From: Cryptococcus deneoformans JEC21
Lineage: Eukaryota; Basidiomycota; Tremellomycetes; Tremellales; Cryptococcaceae
Assembly (NCBI RefSeq): GCF_000091045.1
Contig: NC_006684.1
Span: 423,501-487,500 of the forward strand
DNA length: 64,000 nt
Direction: 5' to 3'
Below the pieces are notes generated by a model, which did no database searches, was not told the origin of the DNA, and worked only from the letters and a program-made list of their open reading frames with translations. Made by a program: the position numbers and the translations under genes. Each line of letters begins with the position of its first letter. Position 1 is the stretch's first letter. Shown here one piece after another: positions 51,685-64,000 of the stretch.

Positions 51685-54600
51685 CTAACGTTTTTTGTTC
51701 TTTGAAGTTTCCCCTTCCTCGCCAAAAAGGGCCATAAGTTTTCTCCGCTCCCTGACAGCCTTCTGATCAACATATTTGATCTGCATACTTTCTTCAGGTG
51801 CATCATTTCCAAAGTTTTTCATTGGGTCGTCTTCGACTTCTATGGATTCTTGGTATTCTGGATGTAGAGGCTGGGGATTAGGGCGGTTCGAAGGCGAAAG
51901 TAATGCAGGGGAGCGGGAGTTTGTGCTCTTTTGGGTGAGAAGAGATAGTTAGAAGGATCATGGTGTGACACTGAATGACAGACTCACCTTGATTCTGGCT
52001 GAAGGCCTTCCACGTCTTGGTATATTTACTGGAGTCCCGCTCGGCTTCTCTGCCAGCCGCCTTAACACATCAGATATATCCTGCTTCTTGTCCATATCCC
52101 CCAGCGCTGCTGTACTTGCAGCCTTATTTGGCAAAGCCGACGTTGAAGCGCCGGCCGCGGAGCTGCCAGGCGTCATATTCATATTTTTATCTGCTTCCGT
52201 GAGGAGTTTATTGTTGAGTGGACTGGGTCGAGGATCTGGAGCAGAGGTATGTCGGTTGAGCGATTGAGGCGATGGTTTGAGGGGATCTGACCGTTCTTCC
52301 ATGGTTGCATCGGCATGTTGAATCTCGGATACATCAGCTCGAGCATCAAGCATAGAGATATCATCCGTTGAGTCGTTGACATGCGTAGGAGTAGGTCTGA
52401 GGGCTCGAGAGGCTGGGATAGACGAGGGACCGGCTTGAGAAGTTATCTGTTTATTTTGACCAGATGTGCCGGGCTCGAAGCGGTGCTCAAGCCTCGGCTC
52501 CGGCTTTACACCCGAATCACAAGGAACGGACAAGTCAGCTTTCGAATGGTTGGCCTTATCTGCAGTTGATAGTAAATCTTCTAGTACCATGTCAGTAAAT
52601 GAGATGCAGAATTTACGACCTAGCAACTTACTATGAGATCCACGAAGATTCTCCGGTGGGATATGCAGCTGATATTCTTCCTCTGGCTCAAGCTTCCCTG
52701 TCTCTGCCATCTTTAACAACCAGTCATGCTTCACAATTTGAGAGCCCCAAGCCTTTGCCCGCCGGACTTTGATGCCGTGATTGCGAAAGGAGATGAGGTG
52801 AGTCACATCACGGTCTACCGTGAGCTGAAGTTCAAAGCCTAGCACATGAGGGTTAGCGAATTGATAATAGGCATTGGATCACACTTGCCGAGGGCCCTGG
52901 CAAGTCGTCGATGATATGAGGACAGCTGATGATCTTCGGAGCCCGAGATATGGACAATGATTCCTTTTGCTCCTGCATAACAGGTCAGAACCCAAAATAT
53001 CAAAATTATCATTACAACTGACCTGGAATGGGAACATCAATGGTCAAAGGTTTGTATAAGAGATGCTCATCTGGAGACACAAGCTTTCCCTCGACAATAC
53101 ATGACTCAACCCAGTTCTCAGTCACATAGATTGTGCTTTGACCCTCAGGCATGGGTGGTATATTCGGGTTGGCTCTAAGACCGCCATATTAGCACGCTGT
53201 GATAGGAATGGGGTCCCCTTACAATCTTATGATCGCATAGTTGCAAGTCTCTCCCTTCATCCAATCCTTTTCGTCAACAAGGATTGCACCACGCGACGAC
53301 AAGGCTTCCAGCATCGCTTCCCACCCTTTGCTTTTACAGACAGCCATTCTCAGCCCTTCAAAAATTCTTGCAACTTGTTTTGATTCGTCAATCTTGGTCT
53401 TTCCTTCTGTTTCGTGGGTTGTGGGACAGGCAGATGTAGGGGCATCGGCAGTGACAAAAGATGTTGAGCGGGAAAGATGAACCATTGAGCTTTTGGCGAC
53501 TAGTTTAGGTCGTTTGGCAGTTGGTTCTTCGAGAACTGCTGAAGCACTCCTTTTGGGTGTGTCTCGATTTTTGCCTTCGCCTATTATCTGTCCGACAAGA
53601 GTGTCTAATCCGGCAGTTTTGCGACGCCGGACAGAAGCCTGTTCGCTCGCATATAATTCTCCCCCAGTAGCAGTAGAGCTGTTGATGACAACCTTGCGAT
53701 CAGGTCGGGAAATTTGAAAAGTCCCGTTGATAACGTCCTCTGCCCTAAGATCAGCCAAGATAATACCTAATTCTTGATTCTACGCACCAGGATCGACTTT
53801 TCCTCCTCGTCGTGGCTTGGTCGCATCGTACTTGTCTGAGGGCCATCTTCCACGGTACGCTACACAGTCCCAAATCCACTCCTCGTACACGATCAAAATG
53901 TCTCGCTCATCCCTTACCCCTTTTCTCCTTCTAGCCTCATTCTCAGCGTTCTCGCGAAGAGCCCATTTGACTTTTTCTGAGCGGCGTTTGTCGCTGGTAG
54001 GATGTGAAGATACAAGGTGGGTGCAGTCACGATCGAGATCTTTCGAGTATTCGCCTCCATGGCTAGTGATGAGTTGAATCAGGAATCTACGACGATCCAC
54101 TAATCACGGCATTGTTAGTGACAGACAGGATTGGAGGAAGAAGACATACTCTGATCGATACCGGACATGGATATCCTGAATCCCGTAAATGGCAGTAGCC
54201 GATGATTTTCCTCATCTTCCTCAAAATTAAGCTCTCCGCCCGCCAGCCATATCTCATGAGCCTCTATGATCCATGCCGGTGTCATTATAGGTATACCATT
54301 TGCCAAAGCGAACTGTAGATGTCAGTTCGCGGATTCGCACGAAGCAAAGGGCTCACTTGATATTTTGGCGACTCGTAACTGACGGCGACGACATGCGTGA
54401 TGCTTCTTGTAAGGGCAGTATCAACTTCAGCCCCAAGCTCCCTGGCGAGGCTGCTTAGTTGTGCCTATACAAGGCATTAGCACGGGGCACAAAAATTGAT
54501 AGATGCACCGACCTTGTTTTCCACACCTGTGAAAGTGATGAAAACTCCTTTCCAAGGTCTTTCAGACTGGTGAGAGTGAATTCTTACTTCTTCGTCTTCC

Positions 54601-54789
54601 ATCTAAATGAGTATGATCACTCCTGACACCACCGACTTGCGACTTACCTTCGGCCTCCGCCTGTCTCAAGAGCTCCAAATCCATCCGGCTCAAGGGGGAT
54701 CGTTCTCTGGGAACGTGAGCCTTTGGCGGTGCGGGTCTATTGATGGCATTGGGTATCTTGCGAGAAAGATGTCCTCGTCGGTTGCTCAT
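51685..54789 (-). CDS. DPB11: Dpb11/Rad4(Cut5)/TopBP1 multi-BRCT scaffold
   Basis: The protein links CDK-phosphorylated Sld factors to origin firing and activates the ATR-type checkpoint kinase. The start is MSNRRGHLSRKIPNAI. The BRCT repeats read in order: KGVFITFTGVENKAQLSSLA to IMTPAWIIEA; LIQLITSHGGEYSKDLDRDC to EEWIWDCVAYRGRWPSD; a linker; then VTENWVESCIVEGKLVSPDE; and AKGIIVHISGSEDH to VKHDWLLKMAETGK. This is four BRCT domains in two pairs, as in Rad4/Cut5. The Ser/Pro-rich tail could carry the checkpoint-activating segment, and a basic end (SKNKKR) closes it. It is split by about ten short introns. The gene diverges from the lipoate ligase gene, with 272 bp between the starts. Confidence 0.88.
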
Positions 54790-55061
54790 GGCGGACAAGT
54801 AGCTGTGGGTATACGAATGGAAAAGTAGAGAGGAATTGATGAGGGACGCGACGAAAACATTTGGGTGAGAACTGGTTGACGCGACTGTATACGCGTGTGG
54901 TGGGTGAAATTGATTCCGCTTTGTGACTTTTGTGGTCATCTGTATTCGCTCCTCAAATCGTCATAAGATACCGTGCTGTAGGTATACATATATTTATTCC
55001 TCTTGGCTACTGCACCATCGGCAGCCGTGCCCAGCGCATTCACATCCATTGCAGTGCCAGA

Positions 55062-56649
55062 ATGATATCTCTATCAGCCATCCTTCGTCCGTCTTTCTGC
55101 CTCCCGCTCATCACTCGTCGAGCCCTCCACACCTCCACCTACCATCTACAGAACAAGGCTGTTCAACCTCAAACACCAGCCACTGGGAATGTAGATCTTG
55201 GTGCAGTATGTATAGATAATATTAATCCAAACATTTCAGCTTTCGTTAACTTGCCATTCTAGCCCGTTACCTATATATCAAAAAGTCATGATCCGTGGTT
55301 TAACCTGTCATACGAAGACTGGTACGCTGCAAGGATTCTTCGGTCCAAGTATACTTCAACTAATTTACCCCAAAGGCTGCTTCGAAACACACCGCATGAT
55401 CAGCCAGTTTTATTCTTATATCGCAACTTTCCATGTGTAGTTATAGGGCGCAATCAAGTACGTGTATATCCGCTTTTTCTAGGACTCGAAAAAGGTTGAC
55501 TCGCCATAGAATCCCTGGAAAGAGACGACTCCCAAGAAGCTGAGAGAAGAGTCAATTCCACTTGTACGGAGACGTTCGGGAGGCGGCACAGTATACCATG
55601 TTCGTTCTGTCCATGCCCGTCGGCCAACTATTAATCACACACCATGAGTGTAGGATATGGGCAACACGAACTTTTCCATCATCCTCCCTCGTCTTCTCTT
55701 CACAAGGTCCCACGGGGCTCAACTGATCTCACGAGCTATAAGAGAAACACTCGGTATTACCGGCTGTGGGGTAAACGATAGGAATGATGTAGTAATTAGA
55801 GATGGGGATAGGGAGTATAAGATGAGTAGTTCAGAGCTGCTGCTAGTACTAATACTCTGATGCTGACTCTTCGTGCTTACGTCTCAGGATCGGCATACAA
55901 GATCATCCAACATAGGGCGTATCACCATGGAACAATGCTCATTTCCTCTTCTCTGGCTGAGCTTGGCAAGTCATTAAGATCAAGTTCTGTGGGTCACATG
56001 AAGTCTTACTGAGCGTCCTTCTAACCGTAACCTCTGTAGCCAAAGATGGAAACTAAGGGTATCGCCTCATATCGCTCGCCGGTCACGACCCTGAACCATT
56101 ATTTACCCCCGTGGCAATCCAAGCACTTGCATCATGACGATTTTGTACGTGCTGTCACTGCTGAGTTTGCCAAAACCTATGCCGGCGAAGAGAAGCCCAT
56201 GACAACGTGCGAGGTCACGGAGTCTATAATCAAAGATCAGAAAATTTGGAACGGGTATGAAGAGTTGAAATCTTGGGAGTGGCAATATGGGCAAACACCA
56301 GAGTTTACCAACGAGTTGGAAGGCAACTTTTCTTTTGGTGATCTTGCAAGTCGTTTGTAATTCTTGGTGGAATTTCAAGCGCTGATAGTATTCTTTCCAG
56401 TCAATTCCTATCGCAGCTCGACATGCCGTAATCACGTCGATGAGTATTCACCTTACTCCTCCTCTCCATTCCTCAACGGAAGAAACATCTATCAAGCAAG
56501 CATACCTGGATTCATTGGCCTTATCATTGGTGGGTAGACGATATGAAAGCCTGGAAGGGTTTGAAGGCGCCATGGGGGAAGAGTGGGATGATGAGCATTG
56601 GAGGGATCTGGGCAACGACATTGTTTCTTGGTTGCGGAAGCACATGTAA
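55062..56649 (+). CDS. AIM22: lipoate-protein ligase A (LplA/Aim22 type), mitochondrial
   Basis: The enzyme attaches lipoate to lipoyl domains of pyruvate and 2-oxoglutarate dehydrogenases and glycine cleavage in mitochondria. The N-terminus ([19 protein letters not shown]) is a presequence. Core motifs are [53 protein letters not shown] (the signature RRxSGGGxVYHD.GN), [11 protein letters not shown], and [18 protein letters not shown] with the Lys and HHGT loop. The C-terminal accessory domain has VTESIIK and [20 protein letters not shown]. The final junction uses an apparent GC..AG intron (56346-56400) to join SFGDL to [21 protein letters not shown] canonical GT alternative does not keep the frame. 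Confidence 0.9.
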
Positions 56650-57064
56650 TAATTATTTATAGGTAATATCGAATGCATATTGGCGTTATAATACCGGACA
56701 AAATATTTCAGCCCCGTATCTGTCACAGCGACTACAGATCTTTGGAACGCAGTGTCAACATAGGGCTATATGGATATAGGTCAGAGGTGAACGATTTTTG
56801 AGCACCCAGCAACCAGTCAATTGAAGACGGTTACAAGTGCCCATCGTACGGACCAGCAGCCAGTGAGGGTTGTCACTCGATGTGACTACGGCTGCTGGGG
56901 GCGTCCTGACCAAGATGCGGTGATAAAAAGTGTCACGCAATGGATATCAATGGCCTTGCGAATGGAGGTATGTCATGCATGGTATACAACAAGGATATCT
57001 GAGGAGAATGTCAGCCACAGTGGTTGTCGTTTGATGCGAAGACTTACTCGGCAAATACATATGT
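56650..57064. other. intergenic between convergent genes
   Basis: About 415 bp with short frames only; no feature was recognised. Confidence 0.4.
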
Positions 57065-57755
57065 CTATCTTCCACCGCTCAACATTTCCCCAATAGCCTT
57101 GATCCCTTCTGTAAATCTTCGACTTTGTTTCAGCCATATTGGCTTGATTTCTTCGGGATTTGTTGCAAACATTTTGGAAGTGGGCAAAGACGGATTAGTG
57201 AGGTTTTCCGCTTGCCCATCTGCATGTTTGTTGGCGGAGATGGCATGGAAGGAAGGCGGTAATGAAAGAAAGGGGTTATTGCACGCTATAAGCACGAGAT
57301 TATGGACCGCTCGGAAGATGGCGACAATGTCAGCGTCTTTAATCATAGCGTCCACCATTGATACTGAGAGGACGATTCGGAGCTTCGTTGTCGTTTGGAA
57401 TCCATAGCTGGACATATAATCAGCCGCCGGGCCTACGTGTAGAGGGGATCAATGACTTACAATGCCATATCTTCAAGGGAATATAAGAGCCCCAAGTACG
57501 AATCGGCAGGTCGTGTAGGCGTTGAAGTCATGACAACTGAAGATTGATATCAGCACCGAGAAATCCCGTGCCACGTCCAGTACACGCACGTCTCTCTTCA
57601 AGCACATCTACAGCTGCATGGTTGAGATGGTAATGTCGTAACTCGTCTTGCTCGCTGGTGAACGAACGGACGTAGAGAGGTGTGTTGGACGGGGAGAGGA
57701 TGCAGATGGAAGTGAGATGGAGGGGGACTTGTGGAATGGAGGAGCGTGGGTCCAT
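57065..57755 (-). CDS. TCA17: TRAPPC2L/Tca17-type TRAPP subunit
   Basis: TRAPPC2L is a sedlin-like longin fold that stabilises the TRAPP tethering and GEF complex at the Golgi. The start HLTSICILSPSNTPLYVRS followed by ELRHYHLNHAAVDVLEE matches the family pattern (PLYxR near the start, then HxxLDV.EE). The middle reads PADSYLGLLYSLEDMAFYGF across two introns, and the end has DIVAIFRAVHNLVLIACNNP. The C-terminal tail of about 50 residues after NPF is longer than usual and not conserved-looking. The true sedlin Trs20 has a different N-terminus (no PLYVRS), so it was rejected. Confidence 0.85.
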
Positions 57756-58085
57756 GCTGAACAGTGGATAAGGTACTTGTGAGCGTCTTCCAGATATCCT
57801 ATACTGTGAGAGAAAGTGGACGAGATTGATTATCGAAACTCGAGCACCTTAACCATCAGCCCCCTATACGTAGCTCACCTCCGTCGTCGGTGCAAGACAC
57901 AACGCGAGAGGTGTCGGTTACGTAACCGTCCATATGAGCGATGACGGTGATCTCATTCATCCTTCGTCGGTGCTGCCTCTACTACTCTCATCCTTCTCTT
58001 TACAAGAAACATCTTATTGTCTTACGTCGTAACTTCATAGTATATATACAGCAAATCAAATCGACGGATAACTGTTCCTGCAAGA
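57756..58085. other. divergent promoter of TCA17 and the DUF1770-like gene
   Basis: 330 bp between the starts. No coding signal was found. Confidence 0.4.
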
Positions 58086-58831
58086 ATGACAACACTCGAC
58101 CCTTCACACATCCCTTTTCGGTCTCAAGCCCAGGCTGTCCATAGGCCTTCCTCTTCTCCCTTCCCAGATGACCTTCCCAAACCTTCAAGGCATGATAGCG
58201 TGCGAGCAAGGCAAGAAGGGAGGAAGAGGGTAAAGGGCCATATGCCCCCTTTGCCTGATCTCCGGTTCGAGCAGGTTGGTCTCTTTTTACAGTGTGCGTT
58301 CGCGTCTGACACTGATATATATATGTGTATATGCCATCAATAGTCTTTTCTTCTCTCAATAAGACCGTTCCTGAAGCCTAAGCCCGGCAAGGGATCCAGA
58401 TTAGATCGAGTAGAAAAGCCGGAACAAAAAGTCGGAGCAGGCATGGTGCAGAGCGCCGACAGGGATGAGGTCTACTTCTGGGGCCGGGAAGTGGAAGTGG
58501 ATTGGTCTAGCGTCGCTTGGGTCACCATTCGCGATCAGGTAGGCCGGTGCCCAAACCTGTAATAAATTGTAAATGCTGATGGAGAAAACAGCTGTTCGCT
58601 CCTCTTGTCCAAGGTGCTCTCTGGGGATGGGCAACCGTTTTGCTCTCTGCGACAGGTGTTGCCCTTCGCGCCAGCCTCTATCCTGCGAGGCACAGCCCCC
58701 GCGGTAGAATTGCAGGGGGACCTGGCGGCTCGACAAATGCTGCTGGTGGTGGTGAGGCCGTTGGAGGGGAGTGGTGGAGAAAGTGGGTGAAGAGCTGGTT
58801 TGGCGGCTTGGAGACGGCCGCCGTTATTTGA
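58086..58831 (+). CDS. small membrane protein, DUF1770-like
   Basis: Three exons (58086-58274, 58344 to about 58539, and about 58590-58831) join PPLPDLRFEQ to SFLLSIRPFLKPKPGK, then DWSSVAWVTIRDQ to LFAPLVQGALWGWATVLLSA. The acceptor at 58341-58343 keeps the frame; a later AG does not. The pattern of a Pro-rich N-terminus, LPDLRFEQS, a central acidic and Trp part, TIRDQ and a single membrane segment (ALWGWATVLLSATGVALRAS) resembles fungal DUF1770 proteins. One of these acts as a mitophagy receptor in fission yeast. That function is not shown here, and the family call is tentative. Confidence 0.6.
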
Positions 58832-59553
58832 GTCTTGGTGTACGAGGCACTCAACGTATCGCCAATGTATGATCGTCACGTCGATTCAATAGATATCAGC
58901 TGCGCCATTGATGGGGCTGCTGCAATGTTCATATTCTCATCTCAAATAACAGGCATAGAATTGAATCTTGAAAGCAGATCACATTGCATCCATGCTCTGC
59001 AGTAGCAACAATAGACGAGAAGTCTAAATATTATGTGTCGCCCGCCTTTACATGAAGTGTTATCTTCAGCTCACCCCCTGACATTGTTGCCCGCGCATGT
59101 ACACGCTCATTAACCGTCCACAGAAATAACAGATCGTCATATCTGCCACAGGTCTCATTTCGCATACCATACCACCATACCATACCATACCGCGACCAAC
59201 AGTACATCGAAAACTGTTCATTCGTTTACCTGTTGCTCGCTTAAGCAAACTCACGGCTGACAGCTGATTGCGGGATGCTGGATGTTAATGTGGTTGATAC
59301 GGGATACTGGGTACTGGTGGATGTTGTAGTTTGGAGGACCAAAAAATTACCACGCTACTAGTAGAATTACGACAAACGATGACGTGATTCTGCTGGCCCG
59401 TGATTGGCAGATCCAGCGAGGAATCCTGTCGGCACATTAAACATCCGGTCCGCCGGCCGTAACCTTACAACAGCTGAACTTCTTATTATTCCAACTCTTT
59501 CAACTCTTGTTTAGATACCCAATGGCCATCCGCCAGACATCGCATTCACCACC
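58832..59553. other. intergenic upstream of CYB2, with a short CCATA tandem run
   Basis: About 720 bp without a gene. A run of ACCAT/CCATA pentamers lies at 59163-59191. The region ends in the CYB2 promoter; no regulatory site could be assigned. Confidence 0.45.
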
Positions 59554-61709
59554 ATGTCCATAAGAACCGCGTTTCAAAAAGCAGCAAGACTGTCGCGTAA
59601 TCGTTCAGTCTTTGCTCGTGGTCTGACGAGCCGCATAGCGCCGAACACAAGTTCAAAGGTCGTCTCTTCCCGGTTTCTGATCGGTGCCGGTGTGGCTTTG
59701 GCTGTCCCAGTGAGTCAATTTACTGTATCATCCATCGCAATTGATATTGATGACACATTGTAGACGTATATGTACTTGAACAGAGCCCATCTTGATTCTC
59801 AACAAGTGGTTGAAACTGCCGTACCGGATAAGCCTGAAGCTCTTGAGCAGGAAAAGAAGCAGGAGGCTAAGAAGGTCTCCATCAAGGAGGTATTGGAGCA
59901 TAAGGATGGGGATCGAGTGTGGGTTGTAATCCAAGGAGAAGTGTACGAGTACGTATATGACGATAACACCGCAAGGACGTTTAATTGGACGAGACTAACA
60001 GTGATCATAATAGTATGACAGATTTCCTCGAAGATCATCCAGGAGGCAAAGATATCATAGTGGAGAATCGCTCAAAAGACGTGACATTTATATTCAACCC
60101 TAGGCATCCTTCCGATCAGCTTGAAGCAGATAACCTCCCTCCTAATGTTCAACATCTTGGAACTCTTGACACCGCTTCTGCCTCCGTTGAGGAAAAGGAA
60201 GCTCTGAAGCTGAAGGTTTCCAAGGACGAGCAGGACGAAACCGAGAGAATTGAACGTAAGCGCAAAGAAATAGAGGAGCAAGGATTGGGAAGTGTCGTGA
60301 ACATGAGGGACTTTGAGAAACTTGCCGAAGACATGTGCACTAGTGTTGGATGGGCCTATTACGCTTCTGGAGCTGACGATGAGTTCAGTAAGACCTGCCT
60401 TGATAACCGGTAACTCTAGGATGCTCATAACCAATGACAGCTAAAAATGAAAACAACACATCGTACCAGAAGATTCATTTCCGACCCAGGGTTCTGAGAA
60501 AAGTCGCCCAAGCTGATGCATCTACAACTATTTTGGGCTATAAGAGCACCTTGCCTGTTATGATTTCCCCTGCGTAGGTGTGTTTCGCAAAACAGCTTAA
60601 TGGAATCTTATATATGACCAGTGCTATGGCTAAACTGGGCCACCCTCTTGGTGAGGTCAACATGACCCGCGGAGCTGCCAATACTGGTATCATCCAATGT
60701 GTAAGTTTACCTCAGCACGATCTAGGACAGGTATACTAAACAATTATCAGATCTCCTCATTCGCCTCCTGTTCCCTGGAAGAGATATGTGCCGCCCGATC
60801 TGAGAATCAACCCCTCTTTTTCCAGCTTTATGTCAATTCTAAGCGTGACCTTGCTGCCGAAGTTCTTAAGCGGGTCAACCGCCTCAACCTCAATGCCATC
60901 CTCCTTACAGTCGATGCTGCTGTTGGTGGAAAGCGTGAGCGTGATTTGAGGCTCAAAGGCAATTTTGAACCCCCAAAAACTGGAGCGTATGAAAAGCACG
61001 ACGATACCAAGGGTGTCAGCGAGGCAATGTTTGCTGGTGTCGATCCCGACCTCTGCTGGGACGACATCAAGTGGATTAGGTCTCAAACCAAGCTACCCTT
61101 GCTTATTAAGGGTGTGCAAACTGTTGAGGTATGTATACGCTGCGGCTAATCTGGTCTGCAAAATAGGCTGACTTTTATGGTATAGGATGCCATTCTTGCC
61201 TATCGCATGGGTGCCGACGGCGTTGTGCTCTCAAATCACGGTGGCCGGCAACTCGACACAACCCACACCGGTATTGATACCCTCCTTGAAATTCGTAAAC
61301 ATGCTCCTTACCTCCTCCGACCTGAATACCGAGGTCCCACCGGTGTCCAACCTGCCGCCCTGGAACATCCCGAGAACTTGACCCCTCCTGACCCTCAAGA
61401 GAAGCCCACCGACCGCCCATTCGAGATTTGGGTGGATGGCGGTATTTGGAGAGGCTCTGATGCTGTCAAGGCACTTTGTTTGGGTGCTAATGCCGTTGGA
61501 TCTGGAAGAGGTTTCTTATTTGCCAACGCTGTTGGTGGACAAAAAGGTGTCGAACATGCTGTTAACAGTACGTATGGTATACTGAGAGAACAAGCACAAA
61601 CTAATTCAGCTTGGCAGTCTTCTCGGCTGAGATCCTGACCACGATGAGACTACTTGGTGTGAACAAAGTGGATCAATTGCGGCCCAGCATGGTCGAAATA
61701 AAAGCATAG
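59554..61709 (+). CDS. CYB2: flavocytochrome b2, L-lactate:cytochrome c oxidoreductase
   Basis: The enzyme oxidises L-lactate to pyruvate and passes electrons to cytochrome c in the intermembrane space. Its N-terminus is a basic presequence plus a hydrophobic sorting segment (SSRFLIGAGVALAVP), as expected for that location. The heme domain reads VWVVIQGEVYDMTDFLEDHP then GG, and the second axial His is probable in FNPRHPSDQ. A charged hinge follows. The FMN domain has TILGYKSTLPVMISPAAMAK, ENQPLFFQLYVNSKRD, LLTVDAAVGGKRERDLR, LPLLIKGVQTVEDA, and GVVLSNHGGRQLD with the catalytic His. The end has EIWVDGGIWRGSDAVKALCL, ANAVGSGRGFLFAN and the tail MVEIKA. Several introns include one at 59950-60013, inside the heme domain before MTDFLE. 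Confidence 0.95.
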
Positions 61710-62335
61710 TTGTCTTTAGACATCGATGGACTTGGGTACTATTATATTATCATATGCACCTTACTTTCCAACGGCTCAGCGGAACTCTGGAACGCAAAGA
61801 GAATGAGAGGTTGGGGAAAGTATGAGATTGTGCTACAGCGGCGTTATTTACGTCTTCAAAAGTCTATTTGTACTTCCACGCACTTGCTCGACAGTCTTGG
61901 CATAATAATCGCTACCTTTTTATGTCCCTGTCGACTGCAGTTTGTAATCGGCGCAAATATCCTGGCGACTTTCTAATCAATTCTGGTAACTTTCTAATCA
62001 ACCCTTGCTGCCGTCATTAGAAAATTGATACCTGGAATAGAAAAGCCAAGCGCGAAAATCTTTCGGACATGACCGATCTTGTTATTTTCTGACCAGAATT
62101 CACTGTGTCCCGATCGCAGTATGTTCACGACGTGACCTGGCCATAAGTGCGTAGCATTCTGAAGTATGGGAAGCTATCTGTAACTCTTGTTGCTGTTGAG
62201 GGGCTTTAACAAAGAACTACCACGGAATCCTTTACTTCTTCATCAATGATTAGATAATGCATGCTCAATATTATTGTTATATACTTTGTTGACGCGTCTT
62301 ACCTTCGTTCGCGGCGACGCTCATTATATATGTAT
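61710..62335. other. intergenic between convergent genes
   Basis: About 625 bp with only short frames. It holds the 3' flanks of CYB2 and the nickel transporter gene. Confidence 0.4.
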
Positions 62336-64000
62336 TTACGCTACAGGTGTTTGTGTCACATCATCCTCATTATCTTCAAGCAGTATAGCGGCATTGGCAT
62401 CTCTTCTGGCCTTCCATTTCTTCATACCCCACCTGGCACCATACCAACCGACGAGAATAGCGGCAAAGCAACCCACAATAGCAGCACCAATGTATCCAGA
62501 TTGATCGTTGGCCTAAATCAGGGAATCATAATGAGCTCGCCAAATATTAAGGGAAAGCGGATGAAATCAAAAGACCTACACGAGCCCAAGCTCGCCACCA
62601 GCTGCCCGCCAAACCGCCTCCATCGGGATCATTAGCAGCATCCTGGCATTGAGTACAATTGTCACCGATGAGTCCCATGATTTCGATTAAAGATATGCTT
62701 CCGTCGCGCCGTTAGTCTGGCGCTCAATCACGGGCGCAATGGAAGCTCACCTCAGTGCGACGAGAATAGACAGAAGAGTGAGGATGATAGAAAGAGATGA
62801 CATGGTGTTTGCTTTGGCCTTTATTACTCTCTCGTTACGCACACCCCCATTATTGTCCACCCTTGAAGGCCCACCGACTCTTTCTTCTTCCACTAATATC
62901 TCATTGCCTGTTTTAGCTTTGATGTTGTCCTCTGTCTCAAGCCTCTCAATTTCCCCTTGAGGAATGTCAGTCTGCTCAATGACATGTCTTTCAGTTTGGC
63001 CGCCTTCCGCAGGAAGAGCTGTGGCTACCGTTTCTTCGAGGTAAGAATCCTTGTGATCGAGGTCAGGATACTGAAGGAGAGCGAGCTTTCCTTCAGGGGA
63101 AGTTGTATCAGGGGTGGCGTAGGCATAGAGCATGAGGATGGAGTCAAGAGAGTCGACGAGGGACATGCCCGCGGTGAACTGGAAAAGGATAAGACTTTGC
63201 CACCCGCGAGAAGATATACTTACAAGGAAAGGAAGGATTACAATCTTGCCATGGCTGATCGAGTCCCCATTGGGACCACGTTGAGCGATGGCGGAGATAG
63301 CAAGCAATGCAATGGAAGAAGCAGTGTCAAACCCTGTTCCAAAATCAATACAGCTCGAAAAGAGTTGAGTTCGACTGACCAAAACCAAATAGTACTCCAA
63401 CAGGGTACATTTTCCAAGGTCGATCGACGGCTCTGAGTATAGGTCCAACGACTCTCACCATGCAGCCTCCCCCATAAATTTTAGAAGGGTCACCTTCGTC
63501 CTCATCTGGGGGCAGACCAAGAGCTTGGCGGCGTTTCATAGACCTACGCTGCTTAATAGCACCAATGAGGAAATAGATGTTGAGGCAGGCAATCAAGAAG
63601 AGGAAAGATGCCGAGACAGAAGCTCCGACAATACCACCGATAGATCCAACTCTGTCAAGCTTGTCGTAGATGTCCACACTAATTCAAGTCGTTAATGAAA
63701 CACAGTCTGATTCGCACGGGAATTTACCTGACGGCGATCGCGACGTTCACCACAATAACAATAGTGGAATGACCAAGTGAAAAGAACAGACCTGTAATGT
63801 TTTGAGTATAGTACATCTAAGCGGTAAATACATGAAACTTACCGCACGTGATGGGCAGCTGGCCCTGGCTGACAAGTTGTCTGGTAGCGTTATCAATGGC
63901 ACTAATATGGTCTGCATCAAGGCCTAGAAGAGCGTCAGGCTTGAGCATATCGTAAGTGTACAAGACATACCGTGTCGTAACCCAATAGTCTAGTGAGTCA
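62336..64000 (-). CDS. NIC1: NiCoT-family nickel transporter, NIC1 type (5' part outside window)
   Basis: The protein imports nickel across the plasma membrane. In Cryptococcus the NIC1 protein feeds nickel to urease. The gene runs off the right edge. Signatures seen: RHGLDADHISAIDNATR, which is the HX4DH nickel-binding motif rebuilt across an intron at about 63922-63971; LFFSLGHSTIVIVVNVAIA; and YPVGVLFGFGFDTASSIALL. The C-terminal half has further spans (TAGMSLVDSLDSILMLYAY, MSSLSIILTLLSILVALR). A polar loop of about 80 residues lies between them. The end is NDQSGYIGAAIVGCFAAILV followed by a basic then acidic tail (LLEDNEDDVTQTPVA). Confidence 0.92.

Overview
The window is nuclear DNA from a basidiomycetous yeast. 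The best guess is a Tremellales member close to Cryptococcus or Kwoniella. The reasons are that nearly every gene is cut by many short introns of about 45-65 nt with GT..AG ends, intergenic gaps are short, and the content fits: a capsule-associated SGNH-like protein, a NIC1-type nickel transporter, and UGGT. Species assignment is inference, because there is no rRNA in the window. All exon structures were read by eye from splice signals and reading frame.

Layout, left to right. 1-485: end of a CUE-domain gene. 750-1220: small acidic protein. 1657-3508: translation factor eIF3d. 3509-8225: gene-poor island with a decayed Harbinger/PIF-type transposase. 8226-10354: SGNH-like secretory membrane protein. 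10950-14783: ribosome biogenesis WD40 protein UTP17/WDR75, with a candidate intronic C/D snoRNA. 14894-15986: HIS6. 16285-25238: two diverged paralogous mitochondrial-type membrane proteins flanking the ER folding sensor UGGT. 26094-26732: a Nis1-family secreted protein. 26907-28198: an endosomal syntaxin (Pep12-like). 28358-29166: dynactin subunit p27/DCTN6. 29357-32054: a mitochondrial Sls1-like protein. 32969-36593: a RecQ helicase. 37275-43872: a Num1/ApsA-type cortical anchor with an approximately 690-residue repeat tract. 44513-44841: PIG-Y-like subunit of GPI synthesis. 45223-49965: an inositol polyphosphate 5-phosphatase with large disordered insertions. 50361-51386: a KEN-box protein that may be securin. 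51685-54789: Dpb11/Rad4/TopBP1. 55062-56649: lipoate ligase. 57065-57755: TRAPPC2L/Tca17. 58086-58831: a DUF1770-like membrane protein. 59554-61709: flavocytochrome b2. 62336 to the right edge: NIC1-type nickel transporter.

Most genes are housekeeping and unrelated by pathway. Small functional echoes exist: DCTN6 and Num1 both serve dynein, UGGT and PIG-Y both act in the ER, and RecQ, Dpb11 and the KEN-box protein act in replication or the cell cycle. The most unusual signal is the Num1 repeat. It is built from EKIVEVP-like units of the kind that define alveolins and articulins, which are cortical skeleton proteins of protists.
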